Assembly: GCA_003169835.1 (NCBI GenBank)
Contig: PNAI01000048.1
Location: forward strand, 56,494-120,493
Direction: 5' to 3'
Origin: Hyphomicrobiales bacterium
GTDB lineage: Bacteria; Pseudomonadota; Alphaproteobacteria; Rhizobiales; Xanthobacteraceae
DNA: 64,000 nt
Positions 1-9,304 of the stretch are shown one piece after another. Under the pieces are notes generated by a model. The model made no database searches, was not told the DNA's origin, and worked only from the letters and a program-made list of their open reading frames with translations. The position numbers were made by a program, and so were the translations under genes. Each line of letters begins with the position of its first letter. Position 1 is the first letter of the stretch.

Positions 1-36
1 ATCGCGAAATGTCGGCAAGGCAGGCTCCAATTGAAG

Positions 37-1170
37 TCAGCGCAGGGGTGCGAGGGCTTTTGCGGCGCCGGGCCGTGCGTTCTCGGCGGCGATCTGGCGC
101 GCTTGGCGATGCTGACCTTGGCTGCGGAACATGCGTGCCAATAAATCGGTGATTCTGCGATGGATGGTCGCGCGATACGGACTGTCGGCCGGCAATTGTT
201 CAAGCAGCCGGCGGTGCGCGCGTCCGAGGCTGTGGTAGGGAAGATTCGGCAGCAGATGATGCAGCCCGTGATAGCGCAACCCCACTGGCGCCCAAAGCAC
301 GGGCAGCATGGCGGGCGGCGGCACATTCACGGTGTCGAGCAGCTGCGAAACAACGTCGATCGGCTCGCCGTCGTTTTCATAATGATGGGCGGCAAGCGTG
401 CGCACCATGTTGATGAAGCTCATGGCGGACCAGACCGCCAATCCCATCAGCACGATCTTGAGCGGGATCACGCCGAGGCAGACCAGGATCAAAATCGACC
501 AAACGTAGATCGAGATGACGGTTTCGAGAATGAGCCACGAGGTGCGGAACGGCGGCGGCTCTTTGCGCTCGAATTTCGGATTCATCACCATGGCCGACAT
601 GTGCGCCAGCGCGTGGCTGCGGAACGGAGGCACGAGCGCGGCTAAGGGCACCACAAACAAAAATCGAACAAGCAGCAGGAGCGGTTCGGCGAGCGAGATC
701 GGCACCATCAGCGCGATATGCAGCGGACGGCCTCTGGCGAACTGGAGATACTCGGGGTCCTCAGGCGTGCCGTAATGCGCCTTGGAGTGATGCAAATTGT
801 GGATGCCGTCGTAGAGGAATGTCGGCAGCATCAGCGGGACGCCGATCAACACATGCCAGGCGGTCCAAAAGCCACGAGGCGCGCGTTTGCGCAAATGGGT
901 GAGTTCGTGGATGAACAAGATGCAGCGATAAAGCGCGAACACGGAAACAATTGCGGCGGCGATTCCGATCCATGTCATGCCGAGAACGTACCAGAGTGCG
1001 AACGCGCTATAGCCGACGGTCGCGCTGATCAGCAGATCGGTCCAGTAGATGGTGGCGTTGGGCTTGGCGAGGTCGGATGTCAGACGATACGCCAAGCGCA
1101 CAAGCTCGGTATCTGTGGCGGGTGCAGCGGTTGGCGCCGGCGTTTCTTGCAGCGTTGCGATCTGCATCAT
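37..1170 (-). CDS. Membrane fatty acid desaturase family protein
   Basis: A 377-residue integral membrane di-iron desaturase or hydroxylase. It should use O2 and electrons to introduce a double bond or hydroxyl into a lipid acyl chain in the cytoplasmic membrane. The histidine clusters that hold the two irons are visible: HELTH at residues 88-92, HNLHH at 124-128, HHYEN near 265 and HGLHH near 305. Hydrophobic segments flank them (about 47-82, 104-120 and 215-260). The start ATG ATG at 1170 precedes a Thr/Ala/Pro-rich N-terminus. The gene diverges from the ModA-like gene at 1240, leaving about 70 bp for both promoters. Family is clear from the boxes; substrate and regiochemistry cannot be read from the sequence. 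Confidence 0.88.
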   Translation of the reverse strand: MMQIATLQETPAPTAAPATDTELVRLAYRLTSDLAKPNATIYWTDLLISATVGYSAFALWYVLGMTWIGIAAAIVSVFALYRCILFIHELTHLRKRAPRGFWTAWHVLIGVPLMLPTFLYDGIHNLHHSKAHYGTPEDPEYLQFARGRPLHIALMVPISLAEPLLLLVRFLFVVPLAALVPPFRSHALAHMSAMVMNPKFERKEPPPFRTSWLILETVISIYVWSILILVCLGVIPLKIVLMGLAVWSAMSFINMVRTLAAHHYENDGEPIDVVSQLLDTVNVPPPAMLPVLWAPVGLRYHGLHHLLPNLPYHSLGRAHRRLLEQLPADSPYRATIHRRITDLLARMFRSQGQHRQARQIAAENARPGAAKALAPLR

Positions 1171-1239
1171 GTCTTACTTACCCCGGCGCTCCTCACGCGA
1201 ACCCATGCTATCACCTGATTATGCAGCAGGGAGACTGAA

Positions 1240-1938
1240 GTGGCAAAGCTTAAGGTCATGTGTGCGCGCTCGATGCATAAAGCGGTCGAGGCGTTAACCC
1301 GCGATTTCACGGTGCGGACGGGCCATGACGTGGCGCTCGACTTCGGCACCGTGGGTGCGCTGCAAGCAAAAATTGCAGCGGGCGAGAGCGCGGATGTGAT
1401 GATTCTCTCGGTGCCGGCGATCGACAAGCTGGACAAGGATCGCGCGCTCGCGCCCGGCTCGCGGGCCGATGTGGCGCGCACTTTCATCGCGGTATGCGTG
1501 CGCAGCGGCGCGCCGCTGCCCGACATCGCAACGCCGGAAGCGTTCGAGCGCACTTTGCGTAACGCGAGCACGATTGCGCTCAGCGATCCGGGCGTCGGCG
1601 GTTCGGCCGGGGTCTATCTCGTCGGTCTATTCGAGCGCATGGGGCTTAGCGCCGAGATTGCCAAGAAAGGCATGCTGCAATCGTCGGGTGTCGAAGTTGC
1701 GAAGCGCGTGGTCGAAGGCAAGGCTGAGCTCGGCCTGACGTTGAGCGGGAAGGTTGCTTCGGTGCAAGGCGCGGTGATCGCGGGACCGCTGCCGGCGCCG
1801 CTCGGACAGGACACGACCTATTGCGCGGCGGTGTCGGCCGCGAGCGCAGCGAAGGATGCGGCGCAAGCGTTTATCGCGGCACTGACTGCACCTGCCACCC
1901 GGGAAACCTGGAAAGCCGCCGGTTTCGAGCGGCCGTGA
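1240..1938 (+). CDS. ModA-like substrate-binding domain protein, no signal peptide
   Basis: A 232-residue protein with the fold pattern of the molybdate/sulfate-type periplasmic binding family: an early beta strand followed by MHKAVEAL, then the VMILSVPAIDKL region, then SDPGVGGSAGVYL in the second lobe. The start is GTG at 1240 with AGGGAG about 6 bases upstream. The product begins directly with MAKLKVMCARSM, so no Sec or Tat signal is visible; an exported ModA would carry one. No ModB or ModC is adjacent. It may act in the cytoplasm as a small-anion or metabolite sensor, or the true start may be missed. The neighbouring binding-protein genes belong to the unrelated Bug family. Confidence 0.75.
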   Translation: MAKLKVMCARSMHKAVEALTRDFTVRTGHDVALDFGTVGALQAKIAAGESADVMILSVPAIDKLDKDRALAPGSRADVARTFIAVCVRSGAPLPDIATPEAFERTLRNASTIALSDPGVGGSAGVYLVGLFERMGLSAEIAKKGMLQSSGVEVAKRVVEGKAELGLTLSGKVASVQGAVIAGPLPAPLGQDTTYCAAVSAASAAKDAAQAFIAALTAPATRETWKAAGFERP

Positions 1939-1939
1939 G

Positions 1940-2935
1940 TTACTCCGGCTTGATGCCGGCTTTTTCCACCACGTCGCGCCAGCGCGCGATTTCGGATTTC
2001 ATCAATGCACCGGTGGAGGCGGCGTCCATGTAGGTCGGCGTCAGGCCCTGCCGTTCGAGTGCTTCGCGTGCGTCGGGCATCTTGCTGATGGCGGAAAGTT
2101 CCTGCTCCCACATGCGTACGATGGGTTGCGGGGTGTTCGCCGGTGCCTCAAATCCGAACCACAGATTGAAATCGAGACTCGGATGGCCGAGTTCGGTCAG
2201 CGTTGGAATCTCCGGCACGACGGGCGATCGCTTGGAGCCGGCCGATGCGATGATGCGCAATTTTCCGGCGCGCACGTGCGCCAAGATGGAATTAACCGCC
2301 GTGAAAGTCATGTGAACCTGTCCACCGATGAAATCGGTGACGGCTTGAGCTTGCCCGCGGTAGGGCACGTGCTGCACGTCGAGGCCGAGCTGCTGCTTGA
2401 ACAGTTCCATGCCCAATTGCTGCAGTGTGCCGACGCCGGGCGACGAATAGTTGTAGTAGCCGGGCTTGGCGTTGATGGCGGCAATCAATTCGACGAGCGA
2501 GTTGACGGGAAACACGTTCGGGTTGACCACAAGAACGACGGTGTTGGTCGCCAACACGCCGATGGGCGTGAAACTCGCAATCGGGTCGTAGCGCAGGTTC
2601 TTGATCAGCGAGGGATGCACGGTTTGCGGCGCGCCGCAGGTCACCAAGGTATAGCCGTCCGGTGGGGAGCCGGCTGCGAGTTCGGTGCCAAGCGAGCCTG
2701 CGGCGCCCGGCTTGTTGTCCACGACCACCGGCTGGCCCCAGCGCTCGGAGAGCTTCTGTCCGGCCACGCGCGCGATCGTGTCAAACGCCGTCGCCGGCGA
2801 AAACGGCACGATGATGGTGATGCGGTGCGAAGGGTATGCCTGTGCGTTGGCTCGTCGCATGCCGACGGTAGGCGTGGCCGCGATGCCGACGCATAGCCGT
2901 AAAATAGATCGCCGGTTCATGTTGTTCCAAATCAT
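1940..2935 (-). CDS. Bug-family (TctC-like) tripartite tricarboxylate transporter binding protein
   Basis: A 331-residue extracytoplasmic binding protein of the Bug/TctC family, which binds carboxylates or other small organic acids in the periplasm. It has an N-terminal signal (MNRRSILRL... ending near ANAQA), then the family hallmark strand IIVPFSPATAFD, the DGYTL motif near residue 95, PVVPEIPTLTELG and a C-terminal ARWRDVVEKAGI. The second Met (start 2920) gives a more usual signal peptide. It lies 3 bases downstream of the next Bug gene on the same strand, so the two are probably co-transcribed. No TctA or TctB membrane subunits are nearby, which is normal for this expanded family; ligand unknown. 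Confidence 0.88.
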   Translation of the reverse strand: MIWNNMNRRSILRLCVGIAATPTVGMRRANAQAYPSHRITIIVPFSPATAFDTIARVAGQKLSERWGQPVVVDNKPGAAGSLGTELAAGSPPDGYTLVTCGAPQTVHPSLIKNLRYDPIASFTPIGVLATNTVVLVVNPNVFPVNSLVELIAAINAKPGYYNYSSPGVGTLQQLGMELFKQQLGLDVQHVPYRGQAQAVTDFIGGQVHMTFTAVNSILAHVRAGKLRIIASAGSKRSPVVPEIPTLTELGHPSLDFNLWFGFEAPANTPQPIVRMWEQELSAISKMPDAREALERQGLTPTYMDAASTGALMKSEIARWRDVVEKAGIKPE

Positions 2936-2938
2936 ACG

Positions 2939-3946
2939 TTACTCCGCGGCCACGCCGCTCGCCTTGATCGGGACCGACCATTTCTCGATTTCGCCCGCGA
3001 CGAACTTCGCGAGATAGGCGGGGGTTCTGCGCTCGGGCGTCGCCACGATCAAACCAATATCGTCGAGGCGCTTGCTCAATGCCGGAGTGTCCAATGCGCG
3101 GCTCGTGGCCGCGTTGAGTTTGTTCACGATTGCTAGCGGCGAACTCTTCGGCATGAATATGGCGTTCCAGGCGGAGACGTCGAAGTCATTGAGTCCTTGC
3201 TCTTGCGCGGTTCCAATGTTGGGGAATGATGTCGAGCGCGTGCGCGCCAACGTTGCGAGCATTTTGGCGGTGCCGCCCTGAACCGCGGGAAGCGCGGTCG
3301 AGACATAATTGCAGACATAGTCGACGCGGCCGGCGATGAGATCCTGCATCGCGGGGCCGCCGCCGCGATAGGGAACGTGTGTGATGTTCACCCCGATCGC
3401 CTGGTTGAGCAGCACGCAGCCGATATGCGCGGACGTGCCGGTGCCGCCGGAGCCGTATTGCATTTTGCTGTGGTTGGCCCTGGCGTAGGCGATGAATTCC
3501 TGGAGATTGTTGGCGGGTAAATCCTTGCGCACGATGAGCACGAGCGGCGCATCGGCGATCAAGATCACGGGCGAAAAATCGGTGACGACGTTGTAGAGCG
3601 GCTTTTTGTAGAGCGACTGATTGAGCGCGTGCGTGCCGATCGAGCCGAGCACGAACTGATGGCCGTCCTGCGCCAGCGATACGCGCAAGGAGCCGACCAT
3701 CCCGCCGGCGCCGCTGACATTCTCGATGATGACTTGCTGGCCCAGGGCTTCGCTCAGATGAGGCTGCAGGATGCGGCCGAGCACATCGACCGGGCCGCCT
3801 GCGGCGAACGGCACGACCATCGTGAGGGGCCGCGTCGGCCAATCCTGCGCTGCGGCCGTGCCGCAAAAGAGCGCCAGGGCCGCCACGAGATTGCTCAAAA
3901 TCCTGCAATGACGCATTTTTGCCCCTGGTGGTTCTTGACGGGTCAA
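2939..3946 (-). CDS. Bug-family (TctC-like) binding protein
   Basis: A 335-residue member of the Bug/TctC periplasmic binding family. The signal peptide runs to about residue 33 (ALFCGTAAAQ), followed by the hallmark MVVPFAAGGPVDVLGR, VIIENVSGAGG and the HVPYRGGGPAMQDLIAGR segment that lines the carboxylate pocket. It is the upstream partner of the Bug gene at 1940-2935, with 3 bases between stop and start, and reads as a two-gene operon. It diverges from another Bug gene at 3997, leaving about 50 bp between starts. Ligand unknown. The in-frame Met at residue 11 could also be the start. Confidence 0.88.
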   Translation of the reverse strand: MTRQEPPGAKMRHCRILSNLVAALALFCGTAAAQDWPTRPLTMVVPFAAGGPVDVLGRILQPHLSEALGQQVIIENVSGAGGMVGSLRVSLAQDGHQFVLGSIGTHALNQSLYKKPLYNVVTDFSPVILIADAPLVLIVRKDLPANNLQEFIAYARANHSKMQYGSGGTGTSAHIGCVLLNQAIGVNITHVPYRGGGPAMQDLIAGRVDYVCNYVSTALPAVQGGTAKMLATLARTRSTSFPNIGTAQEQGLNDFDVSAWNAIFMPKSSPLAIVNKLNAATSRALDTPALSKRLDDIGLIVATPERRTPAYLAKFVAGEIEKWSVPIKASGVAAE

Positions 3947-3996
3947 GATCAGGCTAGTCTCATAATAGCGCGATTGTTGGGCACCAGAAGACGGAG

Positions 3997-4968
3997 ATGA
4001 TGATGAAAACGCTGCGGTTGGCTGTGCTAAGCGGGCTGATCATTGGTCTTTCGCACGCGGTGGTTAGTGCGCAACCTTATCCTTTGCGGCCGGTCACGGT
4101 CGTCACGCCGTTCGCCGCCGGAAGCGTTACCGACTCCGCCGCACGCTTGATCGGGCAACATTTGCAAGATGCGCTCGGCCAGAGCTTCGTGATTGAAAAC
4201 AAGGCTGGCGCGGGCGGATTAACGGCGGCCAACACTGTCGCGCGCGCCAAACCCGACGGCTACACGCTGCTGCTCACCACCAACTCCACCCATTCCGTGG
4301 TGTACGGGATGTTCAAAAGCGTGCCGTACGATCCGATCGCAGATTTCACGCCAATCGCACGGATCGGAAATTTTCCGTCATTCGTTGCGGTCAACGTCAA
4401 CCAGCCCATCAACACGATGGCGGAGCTCGTGGCCTACGCCAAGGCCAATCCCGGCAAGCTTTCGTATGGCGTCGGCAATTCGACGGCGCAGGTCACCGGC
4501 GAGACGCTCAAGAAACGCACGGGTACCGACATCGTGCGCGTGCCCTATCGCAGCAATCCGATGGCGATGACCGATCTCGTCGCAGGCCATATCCCGATGA
4601 TGATCCCGGATTTTTACACCGGTCTGCCACAGCTCAAGGCGGGGAAAATTCGCGCGCTCGCGGTGCTGACGAAGAATCGCAATCCGGTATTGCCGGATGT
4701 TCCCACGCTCAACGAAACTGTGATGCCGGGCTTCGATATTCTGGCCTGGGCGGGAATGTTCGGGCCGGCGAACATGCCGCCGGAAGCGGTGAAGGTGATC
4801 GCAGACGAGCTGCAAAAGGCGCTGGCGAAACCGGAGATCAAAGATCGGATCACGGCGGCCGGGACGGAAGTTCAATTCAGCGGGCCTGCAGAATTTTCCG
4901 CGTTCGTCAAAAGCGAACTGCCGCGCTGGACCGCGATGATCAAGGAAGCCGGCATCGAGCCGGAATAA
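3997..4968 (+). CDS. Bug-family (TctC-like) binding protein
   Basis: A 323-residue Bug/TctC periplasmic binding protein, the third in a row. It starts with repeated ATG codons (MMMKTLRL) after a purine-rich GACGGAG. The signal peptide ends near VVSAQ (residue about 26). Then come TVVTPFAAGSVTDSAAR, FVIENKAGAGG, KPDGYTLLL, IVRVPYRSNPMAMTDLVAGH and the terminal PRWTAMIKEAGIEPE. It diverges from the 1940-3946 pair and runs convergently into the GlcG-like gene. It replaces the usual GGP after the first strand with GSV, so its ligand probably differs from its neighbours'. Confidence 0.88.
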   Translation: MMMKTLRLAVLSGLIIGLSHAVVSAQPYPLRPVTVVTPFAAGSVTDSAARLIGQHLQDALGQSFVIENKAGAGGLTAANTVARAKPDGYTLLLTTNSTHSVVYGMFKSVPYDPIADFTPIARIGNFPSFVAVNVNQPINTMAELVAYAKANPGKLSYGVGNSTAQVTGETLKKRTGTDIVRVPYRSNPMAMTDLVAGHIPMMIPDFYTGLPQLKAGKIRALAVLTKNRNPVLPDVPTLNETVMPGFDILAWAGMFGPANMPPEAVKVIADELQKALAKPEIKDRITAAGTEVQFSGPAEFSAFVKSELPRWTAMIKEAGIEPE

Positions 4969-4972
4969 GCTG

Positions 4973-5449
4973 TTATTTGTCCTGCAGGCGGATGCCGCCG
5001 CGGCGGCCGAGGTCCTTGCAATCCTCGTCAGTCTTGAGCCCCGCGGCGCGAATGCCATGGGCGGCGAGTTCCTCGTCGCGATCTTCCGTGTCGCCGGTGA
5101 CGCCGACCGCGCCGATCACCTCGCCGTCCTTGTCGCGGATTTGCATGCCGCCGCCCTCGGGAAAGAGTTGCTCGCCACTCGCGGCGATCAGATATTGCAT
5201 GAAGATCGGCTTTTCCTCAGCGCGGACCTTCACGAGCTTAGAAGAGCGGCCGAGTGCGAGCGCGGCGTAGCACTTGCCCAGCGCCATTTCGAAGCGAATC
5301 ATCGAGGAGCCGTCTTCTTTTTGGAACGCCTTCACCTTGCAGCCGGCCTCGACCACGATGACCGAGAGCGGTCGGCAATTGAGCTTGGCGCCGCGCTTTA
5401 AGATGGCGGAGATGATGCGGTTGGCTTGGTCAAGCGTAATGGCGGTCAT
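4973..5449 (-). CDS. GlcG/HbpS-like heme-binding family protein
   Basis: A 158-residue small soluble protein of the GlcG/HbpS (DUF336) family. Members bind heme or cobalamin-like ligands or act as accessory proteins near glycolate and diol catabolism genes. Evidence is the N-terminal helix LDQANRIISAILKRG, the central SVIVVEAGC strand, the segment KCYAALALGRSS and the glycine-rich FPEGGGMQIRDKDGEVIGAVGVTG loop that typifies the family. No signal peptide, so cytoplasmic. It converges on the Bug gene ending at 4968 with 4 bases between. Exact function unknown. Confidence 0.85.
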   Translation of the reverse strand: MTAITLDQANRIISAILKRGAKLNCRPLSVIVVEAGCKVKAFQKEDGSSMIRFEMALGKCYAALALGRSSKLVKVRAEEKPIFMQYLIAASGEQLFPEGGGMQIRDKDGEVIGAVGVTGDTEDRDEELAAHGIRAAGLKTDEDCKDLGRRGGIRLQDK

Positions 5450-5545
5450 AAGGATCTCCGGATTTCGATGGTAGACACTATATCAGGGCTGGAATGGTAT
5501 CTGGACTGGAATGGAAACCCGCACGGACGTAGATAATAGCATTGC

Positions 5546-7609
5546 ATGACCAGCCAACAGCCCGCCCTCACGGCTTCAAGCGACAATCCCTTCTTTGCCG
5601 TGTGGACGACGCCGTTTGGCGTGCCACCGTTCGAGCGCATCAGGCCTGAGCATTTTTCGCCGGCGTTCGAGCGCGCGTTCGCCGAACACGAAGAGGAGAT
5701 CAAGGCGATTGCGGAGAATTCCGCGTCGCCCACGTTCGACAACACGATTGTCGTACTTGAGTTGAGCGGGCAGGCACTTTCGCGCGTCAACGACGTGTTC
5801 GATGCGCTGGCTGGCGCGCACACCAATGCTGCACTGCTTGCGCTTGAGCGCGAGCTTTCGCCGCGCACGGCCCGGCACTGGAATACCATCCGCATGAACA
5901 TGCAGCTGTTCGCACGCATCGATGAGCTGTTTCAAAAGCGTGACAAACTTGGGCTGACGGGCGAGCAGGCGCGGGTGCTTGAGCGCTACCATACGAGTTA
6001 CCGGCGCGCCGGCGCTGCTCTCGAAGGTGAGAATAAGAAAAAGCTTGCTGTGCTCACCGAGCGGCTGGCTTCGCTCGGCACGTCATTTTCGCAAAACGTG
6101 CTGGCCGACGAACAGGCCTATGTGCTCGTGCTGGAGAACGAAGACGAGCTTGCAGGCCTGCCCGATTTTGTGCGCGCGGCGGCGCGCGCGGAAGCCGAAG
6201 AGCGCCGGCATAGCGGAAAACACACGTTCACGCTGTCGCGCTCCAGCGTCGAACCTTTTCTGCGGTTCTCGGCGCGGCGCGATCTGCGCGAGAAGATTTA
6301 CCGCGTCTGGATGGCGCGCGGCGAGGGCGGCGGGGCAACCGACAATGCGGGGATCATCGCCGAGACGGTGAAGTTGCGCGCGGAGCGGGCGAAGCTGATG
6401 GGCTATGAATCGTTCGCGCATTTCCGACTCGACGATGCGATGGCGAAAACACCGCAAGCCGTGCGCACGCTGCTCGAACGAGTCTGGCAGCCCGCGCGGA
6501 CACGCGCGCTGATCGATCGCGACGATTTGCAGTCGTTGGTGCAAGAAGAGGGCGGCAATTTCAAACTCGCGCCCTGGGATTGGCGCTATTACGCCGAAAA
6601 ACTGCGAATTGTGCGCTGCGATGTCGACGAGGCCGCGGTCAAACCGTATCTGCAGCTTGAGCGGATGATCGAAGCTGCGTTCGATACCGCGCAGCGGTTG
6701 TTCGGGCTTTCATTCGCGCGCGTGGATGTGCCGGTCTGGCATCCGGATGTGCGCGCGTGGGATGTGCACGATGCGCAAGGCCGTCATCTGGGACTGTTCT
6801 TCGGGGACTATTTCGCGCGCTCGTCGAAGCATGGCGGCGCATGGATGACCACACTGCGCGATCAGAAGAAGATTGACGGCGATACCCGACCGCTGGTGGT
6901 CAATGTGATGAATTTCAACAAGAGCGAGCCGACGCTCTTGAGCATCGACGATGCGCGCACGCTGTTCCATGAATTCGGCCACGCGCTGCATGCGCTGCTC
7001 TCGGATGTGACCTATCCTATGATATCGGGCACCAATGTGTTCACTGATTTCGTGGAGTTACCATCGCAGCTCTACGAACACTGGCTGGAACAGCCGCAGG
7101 TGCTGCGCCGCTTCGCCCAGCATGTGCGCACGGGCGAGGCGATGCCGGAGCCGCTGTTGGAAAAGCTGATCGCGGCGGGCAAATTCGATCGCGCGCGCGA
7201 GACGCTGGAATATCTCGGCTCGGCGTTTTTCGACCTCGACCTACATCAGGCGAATGCTGTGGGACTTTCGGCCAAAAAATTTGAAGAAACGGAGCTGAGC
7301 GCGCTCGGCATGCCGGCGGAAATCGCGATGCGCCACCGGCCGCCGCATTTCGCGCATGTGTTTTCCGGCAACGGCTATGCGAGCGCCTATTACAGCTATC
7401 TGTGGTCGGAGGTGCTCGATGCGGACGCGTTCAATGCGTTCGAAGAGACTGGCGACATTTTCGATCCCGCGACTGCAAAGCGGCTCAAGGATCACATCTA
7501 CTCCGCCGGCGGCACGCGCGATCCGGAGGCTTTGTACATCGCGTTCCGTGGCCGGTTGCCGACGCCCGATGCACTTTTGCGCAAGCGCGGCCTTGCCGAG
7601 ACGGCGTAA
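5546..7609 (+). CDS. M3 family zinc metallopeptidase (oligopeptidase A / dipeptidyl carboxypeptidase type)
   Basis: A 687-residue cytoplasmic thimet-type peptidase that cleaves short peptides. The zinc motif HEFGH is at residues 475-479 in TLFHEFGHALHALL, with the third ligand Glu in DFVELPSQLYEHW about 25 residues on. The substrate-binding Tyr/His region lies near GNGYASAYYSYLWSEVLDADAF. Length matches Dcp/PrlC (about 680). The gene is followed after 3 bases by the gamma-glutamyltransferase-like gene, so the two form a peptide and amino-acid salvage operon. OpdA and Dcp cannot be separated by eye. Confidence 0.93.
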   Translation: MTSQQPALTASSDNPFFAVWTTPFGVPPFERIRPEHFSPAFERAFAEHEEEIKAIAENSASPTFDNTIVVLELSGQALSRVNDVFDALAGAHTNAALLALERELSPRTARHWNTIRMNMQLFARIDELFQKRDKLGLTGEQARVLERYHTSYRRAGAALEGENKKKLAVLTERLASLGTSFSQNVLADEQAYVLVLENEDELAGLPDFVRAAARAEAEERRHSGKHTFTLSRSSVEPFLRFSARRDLREKIYRVWMARGEGGGATDNAGIIAETVKLRAERAKLMGYESFAHFRLDDAMAKTPQAVRTLLERVWQPARTRALIDRDDLQSLVQEEGGNFKLAPWDWRYYAEKLRIVRCDVDEAAVKPYLQLERMIEAAFDTAQRLFGLSFARVDVPVWHPDVRAWDVHDAQGRHLGLFFGDYFARSSKHGGAWMTTLRDQKKIDGDTRPLVVNVMNFNKSEPTLLSIDDARTLFHEFGHALHALLSDVTYPMISGTNVFTDFVELPSQLYEHWLEQPQVLRRFAQHVRTGEAMPEPLLEKLIAAGKFDRARETLEYLGSAFFDLDLHQANAVGLSAKKFEETELSALGMPAEIAMRHRPPHFAHVFSGNGYASAYYSYLWSEVLDADAFNAFEETGDIFDPATAKRLKDHIYSAGGTRDPEALYIAFRGRLPTPDALLRKRGLAETA

Positions 7610-7612
7610 CGC

Positions 7613-9205
7613 ATGGCTGATCTCCACAGCACCGGACATCGTCGCGGCGTGGTCGCGGCACCGCATGTGGCGGCTGCCGAAGCGGGGAGGGCCATTCTCG
7701 CGGAAGGCGGTAATGCGCTCGAAGCCATGGTGGCGATGGCCGCGAGTATCGCCGCGGTCTATCCGCATATGAACCACATCGGCGGCGACGGCTTTTGGAT
7801 GGTGCGCGATCCCAAGGGCCGCGTGCGCGCGCTGATGGGTGCGGGGTTTGCTGGCGCGAATGCGCGGCCGGAGCTTTATCGCGCGCATGAGACGATCCCG
7901 GCGCGCGGGCCGCTTGCCGCGCTCACGGTGCCGGGTGCGATCGGTGGCTGGATGCTTGCGCTGGAGCTTGCCAAGGCGCAGGGCGGGAAGCTGCCGCTCG
8001 ACGTGCTGCTCTACACGGCCATCCGTCAGGCGCGCGAAGGCTATGTGGTGAGCCGGAGCCAGGCGCGGCTCACGGCCGAGAAACTTTCCGAGGTGAAGGA
8101 CGCGCCGGGATTTGCCGAGACTTTCCTTGTGGACGGCAAGCCGCCGGAAGCCGGTAATACGATGAAGCAGACGGCGCTCGCGGCGACGCTCGATCAGCTC
8201 GCGCATGCCGGGCTAGAGGATTTCTACCGCGGCGATGTTGGACACGAGATCGCGGTGGATATGGAGCGCATCGGCAGCCCGGTGACACGCGCCGATCTCG
8301 AACGTTATCAAGCCAAGGTCGCGGAGCCGTTGTCCGTGAAACTCAATGCCTGCGCGCTTTACAACACGCCGCTGCCGACACAAGGGTTGGCATCGCTCAT
8401 CATCCTTGCGCTGTTCGAACGTTTGAAAATCGGCGAGGCGGATGGTTTCGACTTCGTGCATGGCATTGTCGAATCTACCAAGCGCGCGTTTCGCGTGCGC
8501 GACCGCGTGGTCACCGATCCGGTGCGTCTGCCGGAGTCGATGGCTCCTTTTCTCGATGCGAAATTTCTCGATGCCGAGGTGCGTAAGATCGATCGCAAGA
8601 AAGCGTCGCCGTGGCCGGCGCGTCCGGGCGACGGCGATACGATCTGGATGGGAGCGGCCGACTCATCGGGCTTGGTCGTCTCCTACATCCAATCGCTCTA
8701 TTGGGAATTCGGCTCGGGTTGTGTGCTGCCGAAAACCGGCGTGCTGATGCAAAACCGCGGCGCGAGCTTTTCGCTCGATCCGAAAGCGCTCAATGCATTG
8801 GCGCCGGGCCGGCTGCCGTTCCACACGCTTAATCCGGCGCTTGCGGTGCTCGCCGACGGGCGCGTCATGGGTTACGGCACCATGGGTGGCGATGGCCAGC
8901 CGCAGTCGCAAGCCATGCTGTTCAGCCGGCACGTGCTCTATCGTCAGCCGCTTGCGCAGGTGCTCGATGCGCCGCGCTGGCTGCTCGGCCGTACCTGGGG
9001 CTCCATGGTCACAAATTTGCGAATGGAATCGCGCTTCGATGGCAATCTGATCGAACGCCTCATCGCTGCCGGCCACGATGTGGAAGTGCTCACGGAACCC
9101 TATTCTGATCTCGTCGGGCACGCTGGCGCTGTGATGTTATATCGTGACGGTATGTGTGAGGGCGCGCACGATCCGCGCGCCGACGGCGGCGCGGCAGGGG
9201 TCTGA
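7613..9205 (+). CDS. Gamma-glutamyltransferase family protein (Ntn hydrolase)
   Basis: A 530-residue member of the gamma-glutamyltranspeptidase family, whose precursors cleave themselves before a catalytic Thr. The N-terminal half shows VVAAPHVAAAEAGRAIL and MNHIGGDGFWMV; the C-terminal half carries MQNRGASFSLDP and YGTMGGDGQPQSQ, all typical. At the self-cleavage site the classical Thr-Thr-His is replaced by GDTIWMG, with Thr343 as the likely nucleophile. I recall a sub-family with this change, so it may be an amidase or acylase rather than a true glutathione transpeptidase. No signal peptide is seen, unlike periplasmic GGT. It sits 3 bases after the M3 peptidase gene. Confidence 0.85.
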   Translation: MADLHSTGHRRGVVAAPHVAAAEAGRAILAEGGNALEAMVAMAASIAAVYPHMNHIGGDGFWMVRDPKGRVRALMGAGFAGANARPELYRAHETIPARGPLAALTVPGAIGGWMLALELAKAQGGKLPLDVLLYTAIRQAREGYVVSRSQARLTAEKLSEVKDAPGFAETFLVDGKPPEAGNTMKQTALAATLDQLAHAGLEDFYRGDVGHEIAVDMERIGSPVTRADLERYQAKVAEPLSVKLNACALYNTPLPTQGLASLIILALFERLKIGEADGFDFVHGIVESTKRAFRVRDRVVTDPVRLPESMAPFLDAKFLDAEVRKIDRKKASPWPARPGDGDTIWMGAADSSGLVVSYIQSLYWEFGSGCVLPKTGVLMQNRGASFSLDPKALNALAPGRLPFHTLNPALAVLADGRVMGYGTMGGDGQPQSQAMLFSRHVLYRQPLAQVLDAPRWLLGRTWGSMVTNLRMESRFDGNLIERLIAAGHDVEVLTEPYSDLVGHAGAVMLYRDGMCEGAHDPRADGGAAGV

Positions 9206-9304
9206 TTCACTCAAGTTGTGGAACTTTAACTTGTATTGGTGTTTCACAGGGTTAAGCCTTATCGCCATCGAACCGCCGCAGTACGTGATAGGGTGCCGCT
9301 GCAG

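Noticed and set aside
9212..9233. Metal riboswitch before the NicO gene
   Set aside because: The leader is only about 100 bases with small CAAGTT/AACTTG half-sites; no NiCo or cobalamin riboswitch core could be seen.
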